Position numbers and translations under genes: made by a program. A DNA stretch of 64,000 nucleotides, from assembly GCA_963812505.1 (NCBI GenBank), contig CAWEVM010000013.1:56282-120281 (forward strand), read 5' to 3'. This document shows, piece by piece, positions 42,614 through 52,300 of this stretch. This DNA comes from JAMXLO01 sp963812505. GTDB taxonomy: Bacteria > Pseudomonadota > Alphaproteobacteria > Acetobacterales > Acetobacteraceae. Each line of letters opens with the position of its first letter. Positions within the stretch are counted from its first letter, which is position 1. The notes beneath the pieces were generated by a model, which did not search any database, was not told the origin of the DNA, and saw nothing but the letters and a program-made list of their open reading frames with translations.

Positions 42614-43357
42614 TCACGCGGCCTCCATCGTCAATTGCCGGAAGACGTCCTCCAGCTTTCCCGATGGATGCTTGCTCTGCAGCTCCGCTGGCGTCGCATC
42701 CGCCACCACACGGCCCGCCGCGATGATGATCGCGCGCGTGCACACCGCGTCGACCTCCTCCAGTATATGCGTCGAAATCACGATCGCCTTCTGCGGTGCC
42801 ATCCTTGCGATCAAGGCGCGCGCCTCGTGTTTCTGGTTCGGATCCAGGCCATCGGTCGGTTCGTCCAGCACCAGTACCGGGGGATCGTGCAGCAGCGCCT
42901 GCGCCAGACCGACGCGACGCTTGAAGCCTTTCGACAGCGTCTCCACCGGCTGCAGCAGCACGCCGCCGAGCCGGGTCAGTTCCACGGCGTGCTCGAATCG
43001 CTCCGTCAGCTCCTTGCCCGCGAAGCCGCGCACCTTGGCGCAGAACGTCAGAAAGCCGGTGACCGTCATCTCGGGATAGGTCGGCGCGCCTTCCGGCAGG
43101 AAGCCCAGTACTCGCCGCGCCGCCACACCGTCGCTCTGCACGTCGTGGCCGCAGATACGCGCGGTTCCGGCGGTCGGGATCATGAACCCCGCCAGCATGC
43201 GCATCGTGGTGGACTTGCCCGCGCCGTTCGGCCCGAGAAAGCCCAGTACCTCACCACGCGACACGTTGAACGTGACGTTGTCCACCGCGGTGAAGCTGCC
43301 GAAACGCTTGGTCAGTCCGGCGATCTCGATCAGCACGGGTTGGCCATCGCCGCTCAC
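42614..43357 (-). CDS. ABC transporter ATP-binding protein (GldA type)
   Basis: 247 residues from GTG 43357, chosen because GGGGAGG stands 6 bases before it; an ATG at 43372 is possible but would overlap that site. Walker A GPNGAGKST, Q-loop in FLPEGAPTYPEMTV, signature LSKGFKRRVG (LSxGxxRR), Walker B VLVLDEPTDGLD and H-loop STHILEEV are all present. It energises the exporter made with the permease, GldG-like and DUF4340 proteins downstream. Confidence 0.92.
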   Translation of the reverse strand: MSGDGQPVLIEIAGLTKRFGSFTAVDNVTFNVSRGEVLGFLGPNGAGKSTTMRMLAGFMIPTAGTARICGHDVQSDGVAARRVLGFLPEGAPTYPEMTVTGFLTFCAKVRGFAGKELTERFEHAVELTRLGGVLLQPVETLSKGFKRRVGLAQALLHDPPVLVLDEPTDGLDPNQKHEARALIARMAPQKAIVISTHILEEVDAVCTRAIIIAAGRVVADATPAELQSKHPSGKLEDVFRQLTMEAA

Positions 43358-43418
43358 CGCGCACCTCCCCATCGTTAACTACTGTCGGGCGGCGGCATAG
43401 CGGAATTCTGCGGTAATG

Positions 43419-43440
43419 CACTCCCCCTCCCGCAGGCGAG
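43419..43440. repeat. partial C-rich hairpin repeat, copy 6
   Basis: CACTCCCCCTCCCGCAGGCGAG keeps the C-rich arm and loop of the family but lacks the G-rich arm, so it cannot form the full hairpin. It looks like a truncated copy upstream of the ABC ATPase gene. The following 130 bases (to 43575) hold nothing I can identify. Confidence 0.5.
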
Positions 43441-43575
43441 CCGTTAGTAAGTGAGATGTGTTCGATGCGAGCTGCTTCAGGGCGCGCCAAACTGTGTCAG
43501 CCTTCGACGAGCTCTGTTCCGGTGTTAGAAGTAGTGGCTGCCCGATCCGTGTAGAGCGAGCAGAACATACCTTGC

Positions 43576-43827
43576 TTATATTATCTCTCGTATCTCGCGT
43601 TGGTTCGTTGTTTTGTTTTCCTCATCTACCAGGAAGGTTGAATACAGTTCGCTGGTGGCATCTTCCATCGTCACCACCAGGTCTTGCTTGAGATCTCCGG
43701 CAGCCAGGCATGCGTCGAGGCGTCCTGATGCAGCATCATTCCCACCGGACGCCGTGGCGTTCTTGCGTGCCGAGCGGGTCTTCGCCGGTGTCACCAGGCC
43801 CGCTCGATGCAGATGCAACTTGGTCAC
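43576..43827 (-). pseudogene. transposase remnant (ISNCY-like DDE integrase core)
   Basis: An 83-residue frame reads TKLHLHRAGLVTPAK, then after a shortened linker DLVVTMEDATSELYSTFLVDEE. This follows the ISNCY-type transposase pattern in which an HTH end (TKLALQAAGLV-like) is followed by D-L-I-V-x-x-D-D-A-T-S-E-I-Y. The Pro/Arg-rich segment between them is mostly lost and the rest of the catalytic domain is missing. Composition is less GC-rich than the neighbours. Terminal repeats were not found. The family name is by memory and moderately sure. Confidence 0.6.
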
Positions 43828-43916
43828 TGTGTAAAGGTTAGCTGCGGTGGCAAGGATGACAAAGGCTTAACGCGCCCTTATGCTGCGCCGCAGCACTCGC
43901 AAAGGAGAGAAGATCG

Positions 43917-44699
43917 ATGCCTTTGGAATCTATCGAACGGAATGTGGACACCGACATGGCCGCGACGCAGTGGCAGGCGCGGGTGGACTTGGCGGCGGCG
44001 CACCGCCTGGCGGTGATGCACGACTTCCACGAGGGCATCTTCAATCACCTGACCTTGCGCGTGCCTGGCCGCAACGATCGCTACTACCAGATCCCGTTCG
44101 GTCTGCACTGGTCGGAGGTGACAGCGAGCTGCTTCATGGAGGTTGGCTACGACGGAACACTGCTCGCGGGCGAGGGTGAAATCGAGCGATCCGCATACTG
44201 CATCCACGCGCCGATGCACCGCCTGCTGCCGGACGGCGCCGCGGTGTTCCACACACACATGCCGTACGCGAGTGCGCTGGCGCGCCTGGAGGACCCACGC
44301 ATCCTGCCGATCGGCCAGACCGAACTCGGCATCATGATGGTGACCGGCTACGACAACACCTACGCCGGACCGGCGTTCGACCCGGCGGAGGGCGAACGAC
44401 TGGTCGGCGTGATCGGCGACAAGAAGGTGCTGATGATGGCGAACCACGGCGTTGCCACGGTCGGCAGGTCGGTCGCCGAGGCGTATGACCTGCTCTATTA
44501 CACCGAACGCGTGGCTCAGGTGCAGCTTCTGGCCATGTCAAGCGGGCGGCCGTTGAGGTTCCTGCCGGACGATGTGATCGAGGCGACGTTCGCGACCTAT
44601 CGCAAGGGCGAGGGGTACGGCGGCCGGCCGCCGTACCAGTGGCACTTCGATGCGCTGAAGCGGATGCTCGACAAGCGTGAGCCCGACTACAAGGACTGA
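43917..44699 (+). CDS. class II aldolase/adducin family protein
   Basis: 260 residues; AAAGGAG precedes ATG 43917. The fold hallmarks are HDFHEGIFNHLTLRVPG, the zinc His pair in VFHTHMPYASALA (HTHxxxA) and the third His in LMMANHGVATVG. The usual substrate-binding S/N-H-x-S motif is modified to FNHLTLRVPG, typical of the adducin-like subgroup with unknown substrates rather than fuculose-phosphate aldolase. It is convergent with the homogentisate-dioxygenase-like gene, 4 bases apart. Confidence 0.88.
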   Translation: MPLESIERNVDTDMAATQWQARVDLAAAHRLAVMHDFHEGIFNHLTLRVPGRNDRYYQIPFGLHWSEVTASCFMEVGYDGTLLAGEGEIERSAYCIHAPMHRLLPDGAAVFHTHMPYASALARLEDPRILPIGQTELGIMMVTGYDNTYAGPAFDPAEGERLVGVIGDKKVLMMANHGVATVGRSVAEAYDLLYYTERVAQVQLLAMSSGRPLRFLPDDVIEATFATYRKGEGYGGRPPYQWHFDALKRMLDKREPDYKD

Positions 44700-44703
44700 G
44701 GCG

Positions 44704-45789
44704 CTACTGCGTCAGGCGCTCATACGCCGCTGACACCATCAGCGGCCGGTCGGTATCGACGCTGACCCCGCAGAGTGTTCGCCGCATACCGGGCGTGCGC
44801 CGCTTTTGGAAGGCGGCGCGCGTCGCCTCGTCGGCGCCGTGCAGGATGCCCTGCGGCGTGTGCGACAGCATGCCCGGCCTGCGACTGCCCGCCGCGTCGT
44901 GGTGCACGAACACGCTTTCATCGTTATCGACGTTGCGGTGATACGACGGCAGCTCCTCGGCATTCAGATCGGCGACCGCGATCTGCGGAACGAAGCTGAT
45001 CACCACGAACCCCGTCGCCTGGAACGTGCACCAGGCCGACGGCGCAACATGGATGCGATCGGAGCTGATCGGAATGATGTCGCGGATGTTCAGCTTGTAG
45101 GGGAACAGGTCGCCCTTCCAGCCAACCGATGCCAGCGGGTTGTTGCGGTAGAAGATGGAGCTGTGCACGCCGCCGTGCTTGACCCGCAGCTCCCATTCGT
45201 CGCGTTGCGGCCAGCGCTGGTCGTGCAGCTCCGGCACTACCAGGACGGTGGGATCGACCGGCATGTGGCGGCCGACCTGCTGATGCTCGGTCAGTGACAG
45301 CGGGGCAGGGGACTCCACCACCAGCATGTGGCTGTCGCCGGCATCGGGGGCGATGCTGAACGTGATGCCCTTGGGGATCAGCACGTAATCGCCCGGCTCG
45401 TAGGCGAGCGGCCCGAACTCGGTGACGAAACGGCCGGTGCCCAGGTGGACGAAGTACAACAGGTCGCCGTCGGTGTTGCGATAGGCGTACGGCATCGCCG
45501 CGGTGCGCCGGCTGACAGCAACGCTGACATCGGCGTTGAACAGCATCACCTCCGGCATGCCGCGCGGATCGGTCATGTCGGAGGGCTCGGCGCGTGCGGT
45601 ATCCGCGACGCGGCGCGGATGCAGCGTGCCTTCGACACGTACGATCTCGTTGGGTCCGTGCTCGCGATAGATCATCGCGACGGGTCCGAAGAAGCCCTGG
45701 CGGCTGATGTGCTCTTCGCGCAGATCGCCGAGACCGACGCGGGCCTGGCGGACGTGGCGGCCCTTGGTGTGGTGGATCCAGGAACGCAT
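44704..45789 (-). CDS. homogentisate 1,2-dioxygenase-like cupin
   Basis: 361 residues from ATG 45789 (AAGGAG upstream). It resembles HmgA: GFFGPVAMIYREHGPNEIVRVEG at the N-terminus, YRNTDGDLLYFVHLGTG, EPGDYVLIPKGITF, and the iron region YHRNVDNDESVF followed by SHTPQGILHGAD, where the His/Glu and final His ligands of HmgA lie. HmgA opens the ring of homogentisate in tyrosine breakdown. The protein is about 70 residues shorter than typical HmgA, and no fumarylacetoacetase or maleylacetoacetate isomerase is adjacent, so the substrate may differ. Confidence 0.78.
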   Translation of the reverse strand: MRSWIHHTKGRHVRQARVGLGDLREEHISRQGFFGPVAMIYREHGPNEIVRVEGTLHPRRVADTARAEPSDMTDPRGMPEVMLFNADVSVAVSRRTAAMPYAYRNTDGDLLYFVHLGTGRFVTEFGPLAYEPGDYVLIPKGITFSIAPDAGDSHMLVVESPAPLSLTEHQQVGRHMPVDPTVLVVPELHDQRWPQRDEWELRVKHGGVHSSIFYRNNPLASVGWKGDLFPYKLNIRDIIPISSDRIHVAPSAWCTFQATGFVVISFVPQIAVADLNAEELPSYHRNVDNDESVFVHHDAAGSRRPGMLSHTPQGILHGADEATRAAFQKRRTPGMRRTLCGVSVDTDRPLMVSAAYERLTQ

Positions 45790-45922
45790 GGCGTGAAACT
45801 CCTTGCTTCCGAGACGACAGCGTGACGCTAGAACCGGCACCGAGCGCGAGGCAATAGCTGACGGAATCCATCAACACTTCCGTAACCAGCCGGTGGGCAG
45901 CGTTGTAAAGGGCAAGCAAGTA

Positions 45923-45965
45923 TTAATCGCAGATAAGGAGCAGATGCACGCGAAACACGCAGATG
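45923..45965 (+). repeat. left inverted repeat of the GxxExxY cassette
   Basis: CGCAGATAAGGAGCAGATGC then ACGCGAAACACGCAGATG matches, in reverse complement, the repeat at 46837-46880 with only four differences over about 39 bases. It includes the ribosome binding site AAGGAG, the ATG at 45944 and the first codons (MHAKHADD) of the GxxExxY gene. Confidence 0.75.
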
Positions 45966-46824
45966 ATGATAGGCTGAATGATCTGTCAGGGCGCGTCATC
46001 GGCTGTGCGCTCACTGTGCTCAACACGCTCGGGGCTGGGTTCCTCGAAAAGGTCTATGAAATGCATTGGCACACGGGCGCATGCCGCGGGCTTCGCTGTT
46101 GTGCAGCAATGCAGTGTCACGGCGCGCTACAATGACGTATTGGTTGGTGAATACTTCGCGGATCTGTTGGTTGAGAACGTGCTGTTGGTAGAGCTGAAGG
46201 TCGTCACCGAGGCGGTGCACGAGCAGGTGACGGAGTGGCAAAAGTGGCCGCTGGAACCGCTCTACGCCCTGGTGTTCTTCGATGCGCTGCGGGTCAAGGT
46301 GAGCACGAAGGCATGGTGCGCAACAAGGCAGTGTATTTGGCGATCGGCGTGCGGCCCGACGGCACGAAAGAGGCGCTCGGTCTGTGGATCGAGCAAACCG
46401 AAGGCGCCAAAGTCTGGCTGCGGGTGATGAACGAGTTGCGCACCCGCGGGGTGCAGGACGTGCTAGATGCTGTGGTTGACGGGCTGAACGGTTTTCCGGA
46501 TGCGATCAACGCCGTGTTCTCGCAAACCGAGGTGCAGACCTGCATCGTGCATCTGCTGCGCCATGCGCTGTGGTTTGCTGCATGCAAGGACCGCCGCGAG
46601 CTCGCCGGAGCGCTGCGGCCGATCTACACGGCGGTGAGCGCCGAGGCGGCACGCGAGGCCCTGAAGACTTCACCCGGGTCTGGGGCGAATATCTCAAGGC
46701 ACTGGACGACACGCATCGGATGCAATGCGCAAACTATCTCAAAGCGACCGGCCTGCGGCTTTGTCTGCTTCTGAACTTCGGCAGATCGCGCCTGGAGATC
46801 CGACGTGTAGTCCGAGGCCTCTGA
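45944..46824 (+). pseudogene. GxxExxY protein gene, frameshifted and interrupted
   Basis: ATG 45944 opens MHAKHADDDRLNDLSGRVIG and the hallmark GAGFLEKVYE (GxxExxYE). The frame is then lost near 46058-46085. It resumes one frame over as AGFAVVQQCSVTARYNDVLV and LVENVLLVELKVV, the PD-(D/E)xK-like ELK core. At 46205 it is broken by transposase sequence. From 46696 the missing C-terminus resumes exactly: KALDDTHRMQCANYLKATGL, LLLNFGRSRLEIRR. GxxExxY proteins (PDDEXK_3-like) are abundant and of unknown function. This copy cannot be translated intact. Confidence 0.8.
46206..46695 (+). mobile_element. internal IS256-family transposase fragment inside GxxExxY
   Basis: About 490 bases code for an internal part of a Mutator/IS256 transposase: EWQKWPLEPLYALVFFDALR, then after a frameshift near 46300 GMVRNKAVYLAIGVRPDGTK, LGLWIEQTEGAKVWLRVMNE, LRTRGVQDVLDAVVDGLNGF and QTCIVHLLRHALWFAACKDR. 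The N-terminus, C-terminus and terminal repeats of an IS256 element are missing. It separates LVELKVV from KALDDTHR of the GxxExxY gene with no visible loss of the host gene. Confidence 0.8.
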
Positions 46825-46836
46825 ACCACACAGAAC

Positions 46837-46880
46837 CATTTGCGTGTTTTGCGTGCATCTGCCTCTTATCTGCGATAAAA
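46837..46880 (-). repeat. right inverted repeat of the GxxExxY cassette
   Basis: Read on the minus strand it is TATCGCAGATAAGAGGCAGA then TGCACGCAAAACACGCAAATG, nearly identical to the left repeat. It lies just past the GxxExxY stop and just before the recG stop. Together the repeats bound a unit of about 950 bases including the insertion. Confidence 0.75.
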
Positions 46881-46890
46881 TCTTACTTTC

Positions 46891-48948
46891 TCACCCAGCA
46901 GCCAGCGTGCGCATAGCGGCGGCCTTCTCAAACAAGCGCAGCAGCACGCGCACCGCGCGCCCGCGCTCGCTCACCAGCTTCGGGTCCTTCCCCAGCAGCA
47001 CAGCAGCGTCGCGGTTCGCCATGTGCAGCAGCCCTTCGTGCTCTATCGGATCAGCCAACCGGAATCCCGGCATTCCCGACTGCTTCGTTCCAAGCAAATC
47101 CCCCCCGCCGCGCAACCGGAAATCCTCGTCCGCGATCAGGAACCCATCGTCGGTATCGCGCAGCAACGTCAGCCGGCGCTTGGCCGCGTCGTTCACCCAC
47201 TCCTCGTGCAGCAGCAGACAGAAACTCGCCGCGGCCCCACGTCCGACACGCCCGCGCAGCTGATGCAACTGCGCCAGCCCGAAGCGTTCGGCATGCTCGA
47301 TCACCATCACCGTTGCGGCCGGTACATCGACGCCGACCTCGACCACCGTCGTCGCCACCAGCAGCCGGCATCCGCCCGCCGCAAATGCCGCCAGCGTCGC
47401 ATCGCGCACCGCAGCGTCCTGCTGGCCATGCGCCAGCCCCACCGCGTCACCGAACCGTTCCCGCAGCACCGCGAAGCGCGCCTCGGCCGCAGCCAGATCA
47501 ACCGCCTCGCTCTCCGCCACCAGCGGACACACCCAATAGACCTGTGCGCCCTCGTCAAGCTTGCGCGCCACCGCATCCCACAAATCGGGCAGGGTGCCCA
47601 GCGAGTGCAGCGACGTTCGCACCGCCTGCCGTCCGGGCGGCTTCTCGGTGAGGCGGCTGACCTCCATTTCGCCCCACTGCGTCAGCAGCAGCGTGCGCGG
47701 AATCGGCGTCGCGGTCATCACCAGCACGTCCGTGAGTTCACCCTTGCCGCCCAGCAGCAGCCGCTGATCCACACCGAACCGGTGCTGCTCGTCGATCACC
47801 GCCAGCGCCAGGTCGTGGTATTCCACGCTCTCCTGGAACAGCGCGTGGGTGCCGACGACCAGCGGCACCGCGCCATCCTTCAGTCCGCGCAGCAACTGCG
47901 CCCGTGCGCGCCCCTTCACGCCACCGGTCAGCAGTGCCACCGGCGCCGGCGACAGGCGCGACAGGGTGCGGTGGTGCTGCTTCGCCAGCACCTCGGTCGG
48001 CGCCATTATCGCGGCCTGCTTCCCGGCCTCGACCGCGCGCAGCATCGCCAACAGCGCCACCACCGTCTTGCCCGAGCCGACGTCGCCTTGCAGCAGCCGC
48101 AGCATGCGCCGATCGGACGCCAGATCGGCATCGATCTCGGCCAGCGCCTGCTTCTGCGAGCCGGTGAGCGCATGGCCGAAGCGCGACAGCGCCTTGGCGC
48201 GCAGCGCACCGTCACCGGTCAGGCCGCGGCCAGGCCGCAGCCTCAGCCGGCCGCGGATGATCGCGAGCGCCACCTGATCGGCCAGCAGTTCGTCGTAGGC
48301 GAGCCGGGACCGGTTAACCCCTGCCGGCATCTCCGGCGGCGCCTGGACTGCGCGCAGCCCTTCGGCGAAGCCCGGCCATTTCTCCCGTCGCAACAGCGCC
48401 GCGTCGTGCCACTCGGGAAATCGAAGGCAGCCGCGCCAGCGCCGCGCCATCGCCGTCGGCGACCTGCCGTGGCCAGAGGCCGCCGGTCAGCGGCCAGACC
48501 GGCTCGATCTGCCGGCAGCAGTTCGGGCCGGTCGGCGGGAACCACGTGATCGGGATGCGGCATCGTGCGCCGGCCGCTGAACAGCTCGACCTTGCCGGAC
48601 ACCAGCAGCATCGCGCCGACCGGCATCTGCGCGTTCCCGGTTGAACTTGAAGAAGACCAGATCGGCGGACCCGGTCCCGTCGGTCGCCACGACCCGCCAC
48701 GGCTGTGCGGGCTGGCCGGGCGGCTCGATCCGCACCACCTCCACTGCCAAGGTCACGACCTGGCCCGGCCGCGCCTGGGCAATCGTCGGGCGCTGGCGGC
48801 GATCCAGGTAGGATTCGGGCAGATGGAACAGCAGGTCGATCACGCGCTCGCCGCCGGCCACTTTGGCGATCAGGGCACCGACCGTCGGGCCCACGCCCTT
48901 CAGCGTGGTCAGCGGCGAGAACAGCGGCGTGAGCGGATCATGGTCCAC
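46891..48948 (-). pseudogene. recG: ATP-dependent DNA helicase RecG, coding frame broken by three single-base insertions
   Basis: From GTG 48948 the N-terminal wedge (LTTLKGVGPTVGALIAKVAG, LVFFKFNRE) is clear, then the frame shifts three times: extra bases near 48633 (FNRE/AQMPVG), 48512 (ELLP/QIEPVW) and 48424 (ARLP/RFPEWHD). Each is +1, so the original frame returns and stays open to 46891. The helicase part has Walker A GDVGSGKTVVA, DEQHRFGV, MTATPIPRT and LHQLRGRVGRG. RecG remodels stalled replication forks. Either this copy is inactive or the sequence has local errors; the otherwise perfect conservation favours errors. The 519-residue C-terminal part alone is open from 48450. Confidence 0.85.
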
Positions 48949-48991
48949 GGGCTGACATGGGGTTATTGCACGGCTATATGACACCGCGCCG

Positions 48992-49303
48992 ATGAGTGAA
49001 CCAGAATCAGCCTCCATCGATACGAGGCGCCGCCGTCTGCTGTATCGCGCCACCCATCGCGGGACGTACGAGAACGACATCCTGCTCGGGGGCTTCGTGA
49101 AACGGCACATAAGCGCAATGCGCGAGTCGGAGCTCGCCGCATTGGAGGCGTTGCTCGAGCTGCCGGAGAACGACCTGGCGGACTGGCTCACCGGGCGCCT
49201 GCCGATCCCGGCAGGCGCGGACAGCCCGATGCTGCGGCGCGTGCAGAGTGAGGCCTGTGCCCAGTCCTCCCCCTCCCCTTGCGGGGGAGGGGCCGAGCGA
49301 TGA
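48992..49303 (+). CDS. sdhE: succinate dehydrogenase assembly factor 2 (SdhE/DUF339)
   Basis: 103 residues. The diagnostic RGTYENDILLGGF (RGxxExD/ND) lies at residues 23-35, followed by LAALEALLELPENDLADWL. SdhE helps attach FAD to the succinate dehydrogenase flavoprotein. The last 14 residues (QSSPSPCGGGAER) are coded by a C-rich hairpin repeat. Its stop overlaps the mfd start as ATGA. The sdhE-mfd pairing next to recG is common in alphaproteobacteria. Confidence 0.92.
   Translation: MSEPESASIDTRRRRLLYRATHRGTYENDILLGGFVKRHISAMRESELAALEALLELPENDLADWLTGRLPIPAGADSPMLRRVQSEACAQSSPSPCGGGAER
49264..49296. repeat. C-rich hairpin repeat, copy 7
   Basis: GTCCTCCCCCTCCCCTTGCG followed by GGGGAGGGGCCG. 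It overlaps the last codons of sdhE and ends 4 bases before the mfd start codon, so a hairpin could influence mfd translation. Confidence 0.78.
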
Positions 49304-52300
49304 CCGCCACACCGGTCTTCGGCGCACCTGAGGGGTGGGACGCCTTCCTGCTCGCCCGCCGCCGCGGTGAATTTGCCGGTCCCGTCGTCCATGTAACGCG
49401 CGACGACGCGCGGATGGCGCGGCTGGCGGAGGCGCTGGCCTTCGTCGCGCCGGAGGCGGAAGTGCTGCGCTTCCCCGCCTGGGACTGCCTCCCGTATGAC
49501 CGCGTGTCGCCGAATCCTGCGTTGGTGTCGGAGCGCATCGCCACGCTGGCGCGCCTGCTTGAGAAGCCAACCGGTCCGCGCATCGTGCTGACCACGGTCA
49601 ACGCGCTGGTGCAGCGCGTGCCGCCGCGCGCCGCGTTCGCCGGTGCCAGCCTCGAGTTGCGCACCAACGGCACCGTGCAGCCCGAGAAGCTCGCGCGCTT
49701 CCTGGAAGCCAGCGGCTATGGCCGCGCTGGGACGGTCATGGAGCCGGGCGAATACGCGATGCGCGGCGGCATCATCGACGTGTTTCCCGCCGGTGAGAGC
49801 GATCCGGTGCGGCTCGACCTGTTCGGCGACACCATCGAGTCGATCCGCATCTTCGATCCCGGCACCCAGCGCAGCGCCGATCGCCGGCAGCGCCTGACCC
49901 TGCGTCCGGTGTCAGAAGTGCCGCTCGACCAGGATGCGATCTCCCGTTTCCGCTCGGGCTGGCGCGACATTTTCGGCCAGCCTGCGGCCGAGGACCCGAT
50001 CTATCTGTCGATCTCGGAAGGCCGGCGACATCCTGGCATGGAGCACTGGGTGCCGCTGTTCCACGAGCGGATGGAGACGCTGCTCGACTATCTGCCGACC
50101 GCCTCGGTCAGCCTGGACCACCAGGCAGACGAGGTGCTGGCGGCGCGGTTGGAGATGATCGAGGACCACTACGCCGCGCGCCGTCTGGTGCCGCGTGACG
50201 GCGAGGTTCCCTATCGGCCGCTGCCGCCCGAGCGGCTGTATCTAGACCAGGCCGACTGGAATGCGATGTTGGCCGACGGGCCATTGTTCGCGTTCTCGCC
50301 ATTTGCCAAACCGGATGGAGCGGTCGGGGTCGATGGCGGCGGCCGCCCGGGACCAGTGTTCTTCCAGGGCGGCGGCGGTCCCGGCCACAATGTGTTCGAG
50401 CAACTGCGCGGCCAGGCCGAACGATGGAGCGCCGAGGGCCGCCGCATCGTGGTCGCCGCCTGGACCCGAGGCTCACGCGAGCGGCTCGCCAATCTGCTCC
50501 GCGAGCACGGCTTCAAGGACCCCGCGCAGGAGGACGGCTGGGCGACCATCCGCCGCAAGCCGGCGGGCTCGGTGTCGCTGGTCACGCTGGGCGTCGAGCG
50601 CGGCTTTGTCGCCGACGAACTCGCACTGGTGGGCGAGCAGGACCTGCTCGGCGAACGCATCAGCCGGCCCCCGCGCCGGCGCAAGCGCGCGGACCAGTTC
50701 ATCGCCGAAGCCACCGAGATCGCCGAGGGCGACCTCGTGGTGCATCAGGAATACGGCATCGGTCGCTACGACGGACTGGAAACGCTGACGGTCACCAGCG
50801 CGCCGCATGACTGCCTGCGGCTGATCTACGACGGCGACGAAAAGCTGTTCCTGCCGGTCGAGAACATCGAGATGCTGTCGCGCTTCGGCAGCGAGGCGCA
50901 GGGGGTGGCGCTCGACAAGCTGGGCGGCGTCGCCTGGCAGTCGCGCAAGGCGCGCATGAAGCAGCGCATCCGCGATATGGCGGACCAGCTCATACGCATC
51001 GCCGCGGCGCGCAAGATCCGTGATGCCGCGATCATGGCGCCAAGCGAAGGCGCATGGGACGAATTCTGTGCCCGCTTCCCGTTCGCCGAGACCGATGACC
51101 AGGCGCGCGCCATTGCCGACGTGTTGGAGGACCTGGCCTCGGGGCGTCCGATGGACCGGCTGATCTGCGGCGACGTCGGTTTCGGCAAGACCGAGGTGGC
51201 ATTGCGTGCGGCCTTCATCGCCGCGATGTCGGGCGGCCAGGTTGCTGTGGTGGTGCCGACTACTCTGCTGGCGCGCCAGCATTTCCGCACCTTCTCCGAA
51301 CGCTTTGCCGGTCTGCCGGTGAAAATCGCGCAGCTCTCGCGCATGGTGGTGGCGAAGGAGGCCGCCGAGGTACGGCGCGGCATCACCGACGGGACGATCA
51401 ACATCGTGATCGGCACGCACGCGCTGCTGGCGAAGTCGGTGGAGTTTGCCGACCTCGCGCTTCTGGTGGTGGACGAGGAGCAGCATTTCGGTGTCGCTCA
51501 CAAGGAACGGCTGAAGCAGCTCAAGGCTGATGTGCACGTTCTGACGCTGACCGCGACGCCGATCCCACGCACCTTGCAACTCGCTCTGACCGGCGTGCGG
51601 GAGATGAGCCTCATCAGCACGCCACCGGTCGATCGCCTGGCGGTCCGCACGTTCATCATGCCATTCGATGCGGTGGTCATCCGCGAGGCGATCCAGCGCG
51701 AGCGGTTCCGCGGCGGTCAGGTGTTCTGCGTCGTGCCGCGCATCGAGGACCTGCCGCGCATCGCCGAGCGCCTGGCCGAGATTGTGCCGGAGGCGCGGAT
51801 GGCGCAGGCGCATGGCAGGCTGGCACCGACCGAACTTGAACGGGTGATGACCGAGTTCGGCGACGGGCGGTTCGACATCTTGCTGTCCACCAATATCGTG
51901 GAAAGCGGCCTGGACATGCCGGCGGTCAACACGCTGGTGATCCATCGCGCCGACATGTTCGGACTGGGTCAGCTCTATCAGTTGCGCGGCCGCGTCGGGC
52001 GAGGCAAGCAGCGCGGCTACGCGTATCTCACCTGGCCGCCGAACATGCGTCTGTCCGCTGCGGCGGAGAAGCGGCTGACCGTGATGCAGACGCTGGACGC
52101 GCTGGGTGCGGGCTTCACCTTGGCGAGCCACGACCTGGACATCCGCGGCGCCGGCAATCTGCTGGGCGACGAGCAGTCGGGACATATCCGCGAGGTCGGC
52201 ATCGAGCTTTACCAGCAGATGCTGGAGGACGCGGTCGCCGAGTTGCGGGCCGGCGAGGGACGGCGCGGCGGGCAGGAGCGCGATTGGACACCGAACATTT

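Noticed and set aside
46235..46774. Functional IS256-family transposase
   Set aside because: Only an internal part is present, with a frameshift near 46300 and no N- or C-terminus or terminal repeats.
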